From Kordia algicida OT-1 (GTDB lineage: Bacteria > Bacteroidota > Bacteroidia > Flavobacteriales > Flavobacteriaceae): 64,000 nucleotides of DNA. The DNA lies in the NCBI RefSeq assembly GCF_000154725.1, contig NZ_DS544873.1:3237397-3301396 (forward strand). The letters run 5' to 3'. Below the pieces are notes generated by a model, which saw only the letters and a program-made list of their open reading frames with translations, ran no database searches and was not told where the DNA came from. Numbering within the stretch: the stretch's first letter is position 1; each line of letters starts with the position of its first letter. A program made the position numbers and the translations under genes. Shown here piece by piece: positions 40,476 through 50,043 of the stretch.

Positions 40476-41804
40476 ATGAGAAAAAGATTATTTTCAATAG
40501 CTTCATTGTTGCTTTTAGGATTTATTTCGCAAGCACAAGAAGTTAAGTTTGAAGAATATGATTTAGACAATGGTCTACACGTAATTCTTCACCAAGACAA
40601 TTCAGCCCCAGTAGTCACTACAGCTGTTATGTATCATGTAGGTGCCAAAGATGAAAACCCAGAACGTACTGGATTTGCCCATTTTTTTGAGCACCTTTTG
40701 TTTGAAGGAACAAAAAATATTGAGCGTGGACAATGGTTTAAAATTGTATCTTCTAATGGAGGAAGCAATAACGCAAACACAACTGATGACAGAACATATT
40801 ATTATGAAGTATTCCCGTCAAACAATTTACAATTAGGATTATGGATGGAATCAGAACGTATGCTACATCCTGTAATTAATCAAATTGGAGTTGATACTCA
40901 AAATGAGGTTGTGAAAGAAGAAAAAAGACTTCGTGTAGACAATCAGCCTTACGGACGTATTATTGAAGAAGTTAAAAAGAATATGTTCAAAAAGCATCCG
41001 TACAAAGGAACTACCATTGGTAAAATGGAACATTTAGATGCTGCTACTTTAGAGGAGTTTATGGCATTCAATAAAAAATTCTACGTTCCTAACAATGCTA
41101 CATTAGTTGTTGCAGGAGATTTTGATACTGCTAAGACTAAAAAAATGATTAGAGATTACTTCGCAGCAATTCCAAGAGGAAAAGATGTTAAGAGAAACTT
41201 TCCTAAAGAAGATCCTATTACACAGGAATTCCGTGCAAAAGCATACGATCAAAATATTCAAATTCCAGCAGTTATTGCAACGTACAGAACACCATCTTTC
41301 AAAACAAGAGATGCTAGAGTTTTAGATATGATTTCTTCTTACTTAAGTAGCGGAAAGAGTTCTAAATTATACAAGCGTTTGGTGGATGAAAAGAAAATGG
41401 CTTTGGCAGTACAAGCAGTAAATTTGAGCCAAGAAGATTATGGAACATACGCTTTATTTGCAATTCCATTAGGTGAAAACTCGTTAGATGATTTGGTTGC
41501 TGAAATGGATATTGAGATCAAAAAGCTTCAAACAGAGTTAATTTCTGAAAGAGATTACCAAAAGCTTCAAAATAAATTTGAAAATAACTTTGTAAACTCA
41601 AATTCAAGTGTGCAGGGAATTGCAAACTCGTTGGCAAGATTCAATGTATTATATGGTGACACCAACCTTATCAATACAGAAATTGATATTTACAGATCAA
41701 TTACAAGAGAAGAAATTAGAAATGTAGCGAACAAATATTTAAAGTCAAACCAACGTTTGATTTTGGAATATTTACCAGCTGAAAAAACACAAGAAAAAAA
41801 ATAA
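40476..41804 (+). CDS. M16-family zinc peptidase, catalytic subunit
   Basis: A 442-residue exported protein (signal MRKRLFSIASLLLLGFISQA). The inverted zinc motif HFFEH is at residues 69-73, with a downstream Glu in NEVVKEEKRLR, giving the H-x-x-E-H ... E set of active M16 enzymes. The second half has the conserved structure of the family. It acts in the periplasm on small peptides. The next gene, 39 bases downstream, encodes the partner without a zinc motif, as in two-subunit M16 pairs. Confidence 0.95.
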   Translation: MRKRLFSIASLLLLGFISQAQEVKFEEYDLDNGLHVILHQDNSAPVVTTAVMYHVGAKDENPERTGFAHFFEHLLFEGTKNIERGQWFKIVSSNGGSNNANTTDDRTYYYEVFPSNNLQLGLWMESERMLHPVINQIGVDTQNEVVKEEKRLRVDNQPYGRIIEEVKKNMFKKHPYKGTTIGKMEHLDAATLEEFMAFNKKFYVPNNATLVVAGDFDTAKTKKMIRDYFAAIPRGKDVKRNFPKEDPITQEFRAKAYDQNIQIPAVIATYRTPSFKTRDARVLDMISSYLSSGKSSKLYKRLVDEKKMALAVQAVNLSQEDYGTYALFAIPLGENSLDDLVAEMDIEIKKLQTELISERDYQKLQNKFENNFVNSNSSVQGIANSLARFNVLYGDTNLINTEIDIYRSITREEIRNVANKYLKSNQRLILEYLPAEKTQEKK

Positions 41805-41843
41805 AAAGGATTCTGATCTTTTAAAAACATTAAAAAATAACAG

Positions 41844-43931
41844 ATGAAAACAAGAATATTTTCACTCCTTGTATTGTTTTTAGCATCGCTAACAATACAA
41901 GCTCAAATAGATAGATCTGTGCAGCCAAAACCAGGACCTGCACCGAAAGTTAATATTGGAAAGCCAACGACATTTACACTGAAAAACGGATTGACCGTAA
42001 TGATTGTAGAAAATCATAAATTACCACGAGTTTCTGCAACATTAACTATTGACAATCCTTTGATTGTTGAAGGGAAAAAAGCAGGAGTTACCAGCTTAGT
42101 AAGTGCGTTACTTGGAAGCGGCTCTACTTCGATCTCAAAAGACGATTTTAATGAAGAAGTTGACTACTTAGGAGCTTCTTTAAATTTTGGTTCGCAAAGT
42201 GCATTTGCAAACTCCCTTTCAAAGTATTTTCCGAGAATTATGGAATTAATGGCAGATGGCGCTTTAAATCCTAACTTCACAAAAGAAGACTTAGAAGCAG
42301 AAAGAACTAAGATTTTAGAAAACTTAAAATCTGAAAAGAAAAATGTGAAGGCTGTTGCTGGTAGAGTTCAATCTGTATTAGCTTATGGTGCAAATCATCC
42401 TTACGGAGAATTCATCACAGAAGAATCTGTAAACAATGTATCACTTGAAGATGTAAAAGCATTTCACAACAAATACTTTAAGCCAAACAATGCATATTTA
42501 ATCATCATTGGAGATGTAAAAACAAGAGATGCTAAAAAATTAGTAAAGAAGCTTTTCAAAAACTGGGAAAAAGGAACCATTGTTGCTGATACATACGATA
42601 CGGCTACAAATCCAACAACTACAGAAATCAACTTCATCAACATGGAAAATGCTGTACAATCTGAAATAAGCGTTCAGAACACAGTAACATTAGCAATGAA
42701 AGATGAAGACTATTTCCCTGTATTAATCGCCAACAACATCTTAGGTGGCGGTGGAGAAGCACGTTTATTTAACAACTTACGTGAAGACAAAAAATTCACA
42801 TACGGTTCATACTCTAGTATCGGAAACAACAGAAAAACAATTTCTACATTCAGAGCTACGGCAAGTGTTCGTAACGCTGTAACTGATAGCGCTGTAGTTG
42901 AGATTTTGAAAGAGATTAAAAAAATGTCTACAGAATTAGTTTCTGATGAGGAATTAAAAAATGTAAAAGCAAAATACATTGGACGATTTGTAACTGGAGT
43001 TGAGCGTCCTTCTACAATTGCCAACTACGCACTAAACATCATTACGCAAGACCTTCCAAAAGATTTCTACGAAACATACTTAGAAAGAATTGAAGCAGTA
43101 ACAAAAGAAGATGTATTAAGAGCTGCTAAAAAATATTTCTTAAACGACAAATTACGTATCGTAGTTACAGGAAAAGGAAGCGAAGTTGTAAACGCATTGG
43201 AAAACATGACTTTTGAAGGGAAAAAGATTCCTGTTAAATACTTTGACCAATACGGAGCGCCAACAAAAAAGCCTGTATTCAAAAAAGAAATTCCTGCTGG
43301 CGTTACTGCCCAAACGGTAATTGACAACTATATCAAAGCTGTTGGAGGAAAAGAAAAATTAATGAAAGTAACTTCACTTGTACAAGAAATGGAAGCTTCT
43401 ATGCAAGGAATGAATATGATTACAACATTAAAACAAAAGTCGCCTAACATGATGATGACTGATGTAAGCGTTGTTGGAATGGGATCGGTTTTCAAACAAT
43501 CATTTGATGGAGAAAAAGGATACATGTCACAACAAGGTCAAAAAAGAGATATGCCAGCAGATATGCTTGCTGAAATGAAATCAAGAAAAGGTTTATTCCC
43601 TGAATTAAATTACGATAGCAGTAGCATTGAATTAAAAAGTATTGAACCAGTAGATGGAAAAGATGCTTATGTAATTGTAGTTACTTCAGGTGCTGGAAAA
43701 ACTACAAACTACTACGATGTAGCTTCCGGCTTAAAAGTGAAAAAATCTGAAACGGCAAAAGGTCCAGGAGGACAAGAAGTTACTCAAGAAACTACATACG
43801 GAAACTACAAAGAAGTAGATGGAATAAAATTCCCTTACAAAATGGTAGCTCCTGCTGCAGGGCAAAAAATTGAGTTCACAACGATTTCAATGAAGGTCAA
43901 TGCGCCTTTAACAAAAAAAGATTTCGAATAA
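41844..43931 (+). CDS. M16-family non-catalytic subunit with C-terminal LolA-like domain
   Basis: A 695-residue exported protein (signal MKTRIFSLLVLFLASLTIQA). Residues about 40-470 are an M16 fold without a zinc motif at the usual place but with the R/Y substrate-binding region GGGGEARLFNNLREDKKFTY. Residues about 475-695 form an extra domain (VIDNYIKAVGGKEKLMKVTS, then EMKSRKGLFPELNYDSSSIE) that resembles an outer-membrane lipoprotein-sorting-like beta fold. It pairs with the active M16 gene 39 bases upstream. A strong bidirectional terminator follows. Confidence 0.9.
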   Translation: MKTRIFSLLVLFLASLTIQAQIDRSVQPKPGPAPKVNIGKPTTFTLKNGLTVMIVENHKLPRVSATLTIDNPLIVEGKKAGVTSLVSALLGSGSTSISKDDFNEEVDYLGASLNFGSQSAFANSLSKYFPRIMELMADGALNPNFTKEDLEAERTKILENLKSEKKNVKAVAGRVQSVLAYGANHPYGEFITEESVNNVSLEDVKAFHNKYFKPNNAYLIIIGDVKTRDAKKLVKKLFKNWEKGTIVADTYDTATNPTTTEINFINMENAVQSEISVQNTVTLAMKDEDYFPVLIANNILGGGGEARLFNNLREDKKFTYGSYSSIGNNRKTISTFRATASVRNAVTDSAVVEILKEIKKMSTELVSDEELKNVKAKYIGRFVTGVERPSTIANYALNIITQDLPKDFYETYLERIEAVTKEDVLRAAKKYFLNDKLRIVVTGKGSEVVNALENMTFEGKKIPVKYFDQYGAPTKKPVFKKEIPAGVTAQTVIDNYIKAVGGKEKLMKVTSLVQEMEASMQGMNMITTLKQKSPNMMMTDVSVVGMGSVFKQSFDGEKGYMSQQGQKRDMPADMLAEMKSRKGLFPELNYDSSSIELKSIEPVDGKDAYVIVVTSGAGKTTNYYDVASGLKVKKSETAKGPGGQEVTQETTYGNYKEVDGIKFPYKMVAPAAGQKIEFTTISMKVNAPLTKKDFE

Positions 43932-43953
43932 AAAATCAATAGCATAAAACTAA

Positions 43954-43986
43954 GAAAGCCAAAAATCACAATGATTTTTGGCTTTT
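43954..43986. terminator. bidirectional terminator
   Basis: AAAGCCAAAAATCA and TGATTTTTGGCTTT form a 14-bp stem with a 4-base loop, between the convergent M16 pair and EamA gene. Confidence 0.85.
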
Positions 43987-44005
43987 TTTATGTCTAAAAA
44001 TTAAT

Positions 44006-44890
44006 TTATGTTTTCTTCTTTTTAGTATTATTCACCAAATACACGCCCAATAAAATAATAACGCCTCCAAGTAACTGATACAAACTCAATTTTTCTCCAA
44101 AAATCACTCCCCAAAATATCGCAACAACTGGCATTGTATATGTTACAGATGAAGCAAAAACGGGACTCGATATCTGAACCAATCTACTGTAAATTACTTT
44201 TGCAATGGCACTTCCAAATAACGATAAAATAGCAACGTAACCCAATGCAATTTGCATCGCTTCATTTTCTAAAATCGTTTCAAAAAATCCTGTATACCAC
44301 AAGATAATCAACCCAGGAATCGTAATAATTACAAAATTTCCAGCAACAATTGCAATGGCATTCAAATCGTTCAAATAGCGTTTTATTATGTTTACATTCA
44401 AACCATATCCAATAGTTGCTAAAAGAATAAAAATACTATACCAATAATTTTGATTCGGATTAAATTCTGCTCCAGCAAAAACCAACACCAATGCGCCAAT
44501 CAAACCAATCAATACTCCAAAAATCTGGCGTTTTTGCACCACGACACCAAAAAACAAAACTCCAAAAACAATGGTGTGCAATGGTACTAACGAATTTAAC
44601 ATACTCGCTACCGAACTATCCAATTGATCTTGCGCTATTGCAAACAAAAACATCGGAAACAAGGAACCTGCAAGTGCTGTCCAAAAAATCCATTTCCATT
44701 GCTTGCTTTCAATCAGTTTGATCTTATTCGCTCCTGCGGAAAGAATAAAAATTCCGGTCACAACGACACGCAACGAACCAACCTGAATTGGCGTCAATCC
44801 GTCCATCGCAAGATCAATCAGAATAAAAGAACTTCCCCAAATTAATGACAACAAGGAAAGGTAAATCCACTTTAATTTTGAAACATCCAT
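44006..44890 (-). CDS. EamA/DMT-family transporter
   Basis: Start taken at 44890 (MDVSKLKWIYLSLLSLIWGS), the usual entry into the first helix; an in-frame ATG at 44926 would add 12 residues. The protein of about 294 residues has ten hydrophobic segments in two repeats, the first with SLLSLIWGSSFILIDLAMDG, the second around the central VFAGAEFNPNQNYWYSIFIL. This is the drug/metabolite transporter superfamily; the exported compound cannot be predicted. Confidence 0.9.
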   Translation of the reverse strand: MDVSKLKWIYLSLLSLIWGSSFILIDLAMDGLTPIQVGSLRVVVTGIFILSAGANKIKLIESKQWKWIFWTALAGSLFPMFLFAIAQDQLDSSVASMLNSLVPLHTIVFGVLFFGVVVQKRQIFGVLIGLIGALVLVFAGAEFNPNQNYWYSIFILLATIGYGLNVNIIKRYLNDLNAIAIVAGNFVIITIPGLIILWYTGFFETILENEAMQIALGYVAILSLFGSAIAKVIYSRLVQISSPVFASSVTYTMPVVAIFWGVIFGEKLSLYQLLGGVIILLGVYLVNNTKKKKT

Positions 44891-45014
44891 AAGTGTTTTT
44901 CGTAAGATCACACAAAAGTCCGACAAATATTTCTAATAATTAATTCATATTTCCTTAATTTTGTAATGTTCATATAAGCAGAAATTATATATGAATTGAC
45001 TAAATAAAATCATA

Positions 45015-45521
45015 ATGAAAAAAATACTATTTATTTGCGTATTGGCGATTGCTGTAGTAAGCTGCAAAAACAACGCAACGCCTGAAACTGTTACTGTAAA
45101 TACACAAGTTGAAACGGTAAAAAAAGAAATTAGCAAAGAAGACTTAGCCGCAAACTACAACAAAGCTGAATTCAAAATTGATGGAATGACGTGTGCTATT
45201 GGATGCGCAAAACGTATTGAAAGCAAATTAGCCGCTATGGAAGGTGTAAAATCTGCAACGGTAGATTTTGACCAGAAATTAGCAATGGTCGAATACAACG
45301 AAGCTAAAGTTGATTTTGTAGCACTTACTAAAGAAGTTGCAAAAGTTCCTGGTGACTATAAAATTTCAGACATGAAAAATGTAGATGCATTCTCTGCTAA
45401 AGAAGCTGCTAAAAAAGCATGTAAAGCTGATTGTAAAATGGAATGTTGCGCAAAGAAAGAAGACAAAAAAATGGCTTGCGCCGAAGATTGTAAAAAAGAA
45501 TGCTGTACTAAAAAGGCGTAA
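45015..45521 (+). CDS. HMA-domain lipoprotein with cysteine-rich C-terminal tail
   Basis: A 168-residue protein with a lipoprotein signal (LAIAVVSC, Cys17). The heavy-metal-associated domain contains GMTCAIGCAKRI (about residues 58-69) in which two cysteines face the metal site. The C-terminus has a duplicated cluster, CKADCKMECCAKKED and CAEDCKKECCTKKA, with four cysteines each. The protein therefore has one ordinary metal site and one or two thiolate-rich sites, suiting copper or another soft metal in the periplasm or at the membrane. No partner efflux pump lies nearby. Confidence 0.88.
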   Translation: MKKILFICVLAIAVVSCKNNATPETVTVNTQVETVKKEISKEDLAANYNKAEFKIDGMTCAIGCAKRIESKLAAMEGVKSATVDFDQKLAMVEYNEAKVDFVALTKEVAKVPGDYKISDMKNVDAFSAKEAAKKACKADCKMECCAKKEDKKMACAEDCKKECCTKKA

Positions 45522-45543
45522 TTTTTTTTAAGATATAAAACCT

Positions 45544-45575
45544 AAAAATCCTCAATCATTATGATTGGGGATTTT
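45544..45575 (+). terminator. terminator after the HMA lipoprotein gene
   Basis: AAAATCCTCAATCAT and ATGATTGGGGATTTT form a 15-bp stem (one G-T pair) with a 2-base loop, followed by TTTT. Confidence 0.8.
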
Positions 45576-45670
45576 TTTATTAAAATATATGGTTGGAAAC
45601 GTCTTTGGGAAAATTTTGAGAAAAATTCGTGGCAATCTGTGACTTTAAATAGTAAATTCGTTCTAAAATA

Positions 45671-45705
45671 ATGAGATTACTTCGTCATACTTCCTCGTAA
45701 AGACG
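45671..45705. repeat. degenerate short dispersed element
   Basis: GAGATTACTTCGTCATACTT followed by CCTCGTAAAGACG resembles a widespread bacterial spacer motif (as I recall it, TTCGTC..TCCTCG..AATGACG) in degenerate form. It sits in the 515-base gap between the HMA lipoprotein and gldD genes. Confidence 0.35.
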
Positions 45706-45751
45706 TATTATAGAAGTTTACTAATCCTAACAGACGAAGTCGAATCTAATT

Positions 45752-46036
45752 AATGTAGCAATTAGTTTCAAACAACGCTCAAATTTTTCTTAGAAACACA
45801 TTTAAAATTTAAAACTTAGCATTTTATATAATATTAAATAATGATCTCAGAAATAACCTTGAATCATTGAATTTTTAAATCTTTGAATTGAGCGAAGCGA
45901 ATGTTAGTAATGTGATAATTTGAAAATGTATCAATGATGCTTCTATAAAAAGCTAGCATAAGGTTTGAAACGATCCAACATCTAACAGCGAAGCGCCCCA
46001 AAAGCAATAGCGCGTCTAAGAGCGAAGCGAATCTAA
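45752..46036 (-). repeat. dispersed intergenic repeat family 1, inverted copy C plus CGCTT-type units
   Basis: On the minus strand, 45752-45901 matches the element at 5638-5806 (TTCGCTTCGCTCAATTCAAA, then AATTCAATGATTCAAGGTTA and so on). At 45904-45938 the beginning of a further unit follows directly (TGATACATTTTCAAATTATC). From about 45975 to 46036, two motifs of the AGCGAAGCG type occur. The copies are arranged as nested or tandem relics. Nothing else is seen between 45576 and 45750 apart from the short element at 45671. Confidence 0.6.
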
Positions 46037-46600
46037 TTAATCTTCCCACTTCAAAGATTCAATCATCATACGAATGTCTTTTTTAATATAATTCACCGCA
46101 GGATAAATAGAATCGTAATTTGGTTTTACATTAAAATACAACGAACCAGTTAAGAAATGTTTGGTACTATCAGTGACATAAAACTGTGCTTGTGAAGCTG
46201 CATTTCCTTCTACTTCATATACCATTCCATATACACCCTGTTCCTTATTTTCATACACAGTAGGTTCAATTGCATCTGCTTTTACGGCGTGTTCGTAAGT
46301 TAATTTTTGAATATCTTCTACTAATTTTTCTAAATTATTTTCTACAGGAATGTATGATAAATGCACGGTTCCGTTGAGCAAAGGATAATCCAAATTCATC
46401 CAACAATCTTTTTTAGGCTGAATTACCGCAAGTTCATTTTTCTCAAACGTATACGGACAATCCATTTGCACTTTGGCATACGTTGCTTTCGGATATTCCA
46501 ATCGTAAAAAAGCTTTCGGTTTGGGTAACACTTCTCCTTCACAAGAAATAAAAAGGAGACTGAGTACTAAAATGATACTTATATAATTTAAAATTTTCAT
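46037..46600 (-). CDS. gldD: gliding motility lipoprotein GldD
   Basis: A 187-residue lipoprotein (signal with FISC, Cys20) that is required for Bacteroidota gliding and T9SS function. Features: KAFLRLEYPKATYAKVQMDC, CPYTFEKNE, DCWMNLDYPLLNGTVHLSYI and the late GSLYFNVKPNYDSIYPAVNY. Its start overlaps the gldE stop by 4 bases, the usual gldE-gldD arrangement (transcribed gldE first). Confidence 0.95.
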   Translation of the reverse strand: MKILNYISIILVLSLLFISCEGEVLPKPKAFLRLEYPKATYAKVQMDCPYTFEKNELAVIQPKKDCWMNLDYPLLNGTVHLSYIPVENNLEKLVEDIQKLTYEHAVKADAIEPTVYENKEQGVYGMVYEVEGNAASQAQFYVTDSTKHFLTGSLYFNVKPNYDSIYPAVNYIKKDIRMMIESLKWED

Positions 46601-47901
46601 TCTTTGCGTGTTACTTTTACTTGTTTCAATCGTTTGTTATCAATCACTTCCACCGTAAACGTATAATTACCGAAATTTATTTTATCCTTTATCTTCGGAA
46701 ACCCTCTAAAAATTTCCAACACAAAACCCGCAATTGTTTCCGATTCTCCTTTGTGTGCTTCAAATTCTGAATTATCTTCCACACCAATAATTTTGTAGAA
46801 ATCTTTCAAATTGGTTTTTCCTTCAAAGACATAGTTTCGATCATCAATCTTAGAATAATGCACATCTTCATCATCAAATTCATCACTAATATCACCTACA
46901 ATTTCTTCAATCACATCTTCCAACGACACCAAACCAGAAGTTCCACCGTATTCATCAACCACAATTGCTAAATGGATTTTTTTATCTTGAAACTCACGTA
47001 ATAAATCGTCTAACTTTTTATTTTCGGGCACAAAATACGCATTGCGCAAAAGTGTGGTCCAAGCAAAACTTTTTTTATCAATATGCGGAATCAAATCTTT
47101 GACATATAAAATTCCTGAAATCTCGTCCAAACTCTCTTTATACACAGGAATGCGCGAATATCCTTTTTTGGTAATTTCGCTCAAAACCACTTCAAACTTC
47201 ATGTCTTCTTTTAGGGCAAAAACATCCATTCGCGGTTGCATCACTTGCTTGGTATCGGTATTTCCAAACGATACAATTCCTTGCAAAATTTTCTGTTCTT
47301 CTTTGGTTGTTTCGTCTTCGGAAGTCAACTCCAATGCTTGCGATAATTGATCTACCGAAAGATTAGAACGTTGTTTTCCAAAATTCTTCTGAATCAACCC
47401 AGAAACAAAACTCATCGGCAAACTAATGGGCGCAAAAAGCTTGTCCAGCACACTCAACGGATATGCCATCATGGACGAAAACTTGTGCTTATTTCGACTC
47501 GCGTATACTTTTGGTAGAATTTCCCCAAAAAGCAAAATTAAAAATGTAACAACACCAATTTCAATCAGTAATTTAATCCAAGGAGTTGCAATTTCTGCAA
47601 AAAATTCATCACTAATAGCGGCAAATAATAGCACAGTAGCAATATTTATAAAATTATTCGCAACCAAAATAGTGGCTAATAATTTCTTAGGGTTTCGAAG
47701 TAATTTTGCCACCAATCGCATACGAGCAGAATCAGATTCTTCTGCTTCATTCACTTCTGTTTGCGACAACGAGAAAAAAGCAACTTCTGCTCCAGAAATC
47801 AACGCAGAGCAACATAATAAGATACCAAAAAAAACAATCTTAAAAATAAGGATTCCGTCAATGGAAGTCGTAAATATTAGTAAACTGGGTTCTGGATCCA
47901 A
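46597..47901 (-). CDS. gldE: gliding motility-associated protein GldE (CNNM/CorC-type)
   Basis: A 434-residue membrane protein: a DUF21/CNNM membrane domain (about 15-195), a pair of CBS domains (about 210-335, with VMQPRMDVFALKEDMKFEVV and LAIVVDEYGGTSGLVSLEDV) and a C-terminal CorC/HlyC domain (about 350-430). Related proteins transport or regulate magnesium and other divalent ions. In Bacteroidota it supports GldD. It follows ssb by 26 bases on the same strand, and mutY precedes ssb. Confidence 0.94.
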   Translation of the reverse strand: MDPEPSLLIFTTSIDGILIFKIVFFGILLCCSALISGAEVAFFSLSQTEVNEAEESDSARMRLVAKLLRNPKKLLATILVANNFINIATVLLFAAISDEFFAEIATPWIKLLIEIGVVTFLILLFGEILPKVYASRNKHKFSSMMAYPLSVLDKLFAPISLPMSFVSGLIQKNFGKQRSNLSVDQLSQALELTSEDETTKEEQKILQGIVSFGNTDTKQVMQPRMDVFALKEDMKFEVVLSEITKKGYSRIPVYKESLDEISGILYVKDLIPHIDKKSFAWTTLLRNAYFVPENKKLDDLLREFQDKKIHLAIVVDEYGGTSGLVSLEDVIEEIVGDISDEFDDEDVHYSKIDDRNYVFEGKTNLKDFYKIIGVEDNSEFEAHKGESETIAGFVLEIFRGFPKIKDKINFGNYTFTVEVIDNKRLKQVKVTRKE

Positions 47902-47927
47902 AATGGCAATGATTAATTAAACTTCGA

Positions 47928-48413
47928 TTAAAATGGCAGATCATCATCTTCCTCAACTTGCGTCGTTTGTGGCGTTTGTTGTTGTGATTGTTGTACTGGC
48001 TGTGCAGTTTGATGATTCGTGGTTGTATGAGCAGCAGTATTAGTATTTCCTGCTGCGGCATTGGCTTGCGATTCTTTCTTTGTAGACAAAAATGTAAAAT
48101 CGGTTACTTGTATTTCCGTAGAATAGCGTGTATTGCCGTCTTCACCTTGCCATTGTCTATTTTTTAAGCGACCTTCCACATATACCTTATCTCCTTTACT
48201 CAAATACTTTTCACAAATTTCCGCAGCTTTATTTCGTACCACAATATTGTGCCAATCGGTATTTACAACGCGTTCACCTGTTTGTTTGTTCGTATAGGAA
48301 TCATTAGTTGCTATCGGAAAACGTCCAATACAACCGCCACCTTCAAAATGATGCATTTTTACTTCATCGCCCAAGTGTCCTATCAACATTACTTTATTTA
48401 GTGTTCCGCTCAT
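47928..48413 (-). CDS. ssb: single-stranded DNA-binding protein
   Basis: A 161-residue SSB. The OB-fold spans residues 1-110 (MSGTLNKVMLIGHLGDEVKM, DWHNIVVRNKAAEICEKYLS and GDKVYVEGRLKNRQWQ), then a Gln/Thr-rich linker, and the acidic tip EEDDDLPF that recruits replication and repair proteins. It lies between mutY and gldE in the same direction. Confidence 0.97.
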   Translation of the reverse strand: MSGTLNKVMLIGHLGDEVKMHHFEGGGCIGRFPIATNDSYTNKQTGERVVNTDWHNIVVRNKAAEICEKYLSKGDKVYVEGRLKNRQWQGEDGNTRYSTEIQVTDFTFLSTKKESQANAAAGNTNTAAHTTTNHQTAQPVQQSQQQTPQTTQVEEDDDLPF

Positions 48414-48456
48414 CTTCTAAAATTTATGTGTATAATCAAATGTACTAAAAAAACCA

Positions 48457-49497
48457 TTAAAAATTGAATTCTTCAATGAAGTTTCCAATCAATATTGGCA
48501 CTGGATATGTTCTAATTTCCTGCAAAGATATTCCGTTTTTTAAACTATCGGTCGTTTCTACAATCCAAAATGTCGTATACAAATGTTGATGTGATAATTT
48601 ATGAATCATTTCTTTCTCATTAAACTTTGTAACGGAAAAATCTTTAATCTTTATAATTTCTTCTATTTCAGATTGATAGTCGGCAATCGTTTCAATCGAC
48701 GTTTCTGTCTCCAATAAAGGAAACTGATATAATCCTTGCCAAATTCCCTTTCCTTTTCGTTTCTCCAGAAGCGTCTCTGATGCATTTGAAACCACTACCA
48801 AATAATTGAACCAACGCTTTTTTACCTTTGTCTTTTTCAACTTTACGGGCAACATGTCAACACGCTGATTTTTCAAACCTTCGCAACTTTCATGCAACGG
48901 ACATATAATGCAATACGGATTTTGAGGTTTGCATTGTACGGCTCCAAACTCCATAATTGCCTGATTAAAATTTGCTGGATCATCATGATCGACGACTTCA
49001 AAAGCCAATTCTTTAAACTTCTTGATGCCTTCCGTGCTATTTATAGGTGTATCTATATCAAAATAGCGAGACAAAACGCGGTATACATTTCCATCGACAA
49101 CAGGCGCAACTTCGTCAAAACAAATCGAAGCAATGGCACTTGCGGTATAATCTCCGACGCCTTTTAGCTTCAAAAGTGCTTTATACGTGCTTGGAAACTG
49201 CCCATTATAGTTTTCTACAATATCTTTTGCGGTATAATGCAAATTGCGTGCTCGCGAATAATAACCGAGTCCTTGCCAAAGTTTTAACACCTGCGATTCT
49301 TCGGCATTTGCCAAATCATACACTGTTGGAAAAGCTTCTGTAAACTTCTCATAATAAGGTAGTCCCTGCGCTACGCGGGTTTGTTGCAGCATAATTTCAG
49401 ACAGCCAAATTCGGTATGGATCTTTGGTTTTTCGCCATGGCAAATCGCGTTTATTTTGGAAATACCACTGTATAATTTCTTTGGAAAAGTTCATCAA
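48457..49497 (-). CDS. mutY: A/G-specific adenine glycosylase MutY
   Basis: A 346-residue base-excision enzyme removing A opposite 8-oxoguanine. Visible motifs: WLSEIMLQQTRVAQGLPYY at the start, HhH LKGVGDYTASAI, the catalytic-Asp segment VAPVVDGNVYRVLSRYF, and a complete 4Fe-4S ligand set C-x6-C-x2-C-x5-C (CKPQNPYCIICPLHESC). The C-terminal MutT-like domain follows from about residue 230. It is divergent from the HU gene. Confidence 0.96.
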   Translation of the reverse strand: MMNFSKEIIQWYFQNKRDLPWRKTKDPYRIWLSEIMLQQTRVAQGLPYYEKFTEAFPTVYDLANAEESQVLKLWQGLGYYSRARNLHYTAKDIVENYNGQFPSTYKALLKLKGVGDYTASAIASICFDEVAPVVDGNVYRVLSRYFDIDTPINSTEGIKKFKELAFEVVDHDDPANFNQAIMEFGAVQCKPQNPYCIICPLHESCEGLKNQRVDMLPVKLKKTKVKKRWFNYLVVVSNASETLLEKRKGKGIWQGLYQFPLLETETSIETIADYQSEIEEIIKIKDFSVTKFNEKEMIHKLSHQHLYTTFWIVETTDSLKNGISLQEIRTYPVPILIGNFIEEFNF

Positions 49498-49576
49498 ATC
49501 AAAATAATGTGCAAAAATAAATCTTTATATCGTTAAATTTTAATCAATTAGAATATAAATATTATCTAATTAATTA

Positions 49577-49584
49577 TATATTTG
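49577..49584 (+). promoter_or_regulatory. -7 element of the HU promoter
   Basis: TATATTTG followed by C is an exact TAnnTTTG match, 41 bases before the HU ATG. Confidence 0.65.
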
Positions 49585-49624
49585 CATCCCTTAATTTTAT
49601 AACGAATAAACAAAATATATTAAA

Positions 49625-49915
49625 ATGACGAAAGCGGACATCGTAGCAAAGATTTCAGAAAAATTAGGAATGGAAAAAGGTGATGTACAGGCAACTGTAG
49701 AAACTTTTATGGAAGAAGTGAAGAATTCTTTAGAGAGTGGAGACAATGTTTACTTAAGAGGTTTTGGTAGTTTTATCATTAAAACTAGAGCAGAAAAAAC
49801 TGGAAGAAACATCTCTAAGAACACTACAATTAAAATTCCTGCACACAATATTCCTGCATTTAAACCTGCAAAAGTTTTTGTTGAAGGCGTAAAGAGCAAC
49901 GTTGAAGTAAAGTAA
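49625..49915 (+). CDS. HU/IHF-family DNA-binding protein
   Basis: A 96-residue nucleoid protein with the HU-fold sequence TKADIVAKISEKLGMEKGDV at the start, VYLRGFGSFIIKTRAEKTGR and GRNISKNTTIKIPAHNIPAF (beta-arm with the conserved proline) and a short acidic/basic end. It bends and packages DNA. It is followed, 38 bases downstream, by the 29-residue COX24-like gene and then rng. Confidence 0.96.
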   Translation: MTKADIVAKISEKLGMEKGDVQATVETFMEEVKNSLESGDNVYLRGFGSFIIKTRAEKTGRNISKNTTIKIPAHNIPAFKPAKVFVEGVKSNVEVK

Positions 49916-49953
49916 TTGAAAAAATAATTTATTAATTAAAAACATAGAGCATT

Positions 49954-50043
49954 ATGCCAAGTGGTAAAAAAAGAAAAAGACACAAGGTGGCTACGCATAA
50001 GCGTAAAAAGAGAAGAAGAGCTAATCGTCACAAGAAGAAGTAG
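49954..50043 (+). CDS. tiny basic AURKAIP1/COX24-type ribosomal-associated protein (29 residues)
   Basis: MPSGKKRKRHKVATHKRKK followed by RRRANRHKKK. It is a 29-residue, 65-percent Lys/Arg/His protein. It matches the Bacteroidota AURKAIP1/COX24 domain family, related to mitochondrial ribosomal protein mS38. The gene is very short and easily missed, but the start, high basic content and position between HU and rng are conserved. Confidence 0.9.
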   Translation: MPSGKKRKRHKVATHKRKKRRRANRHKKK

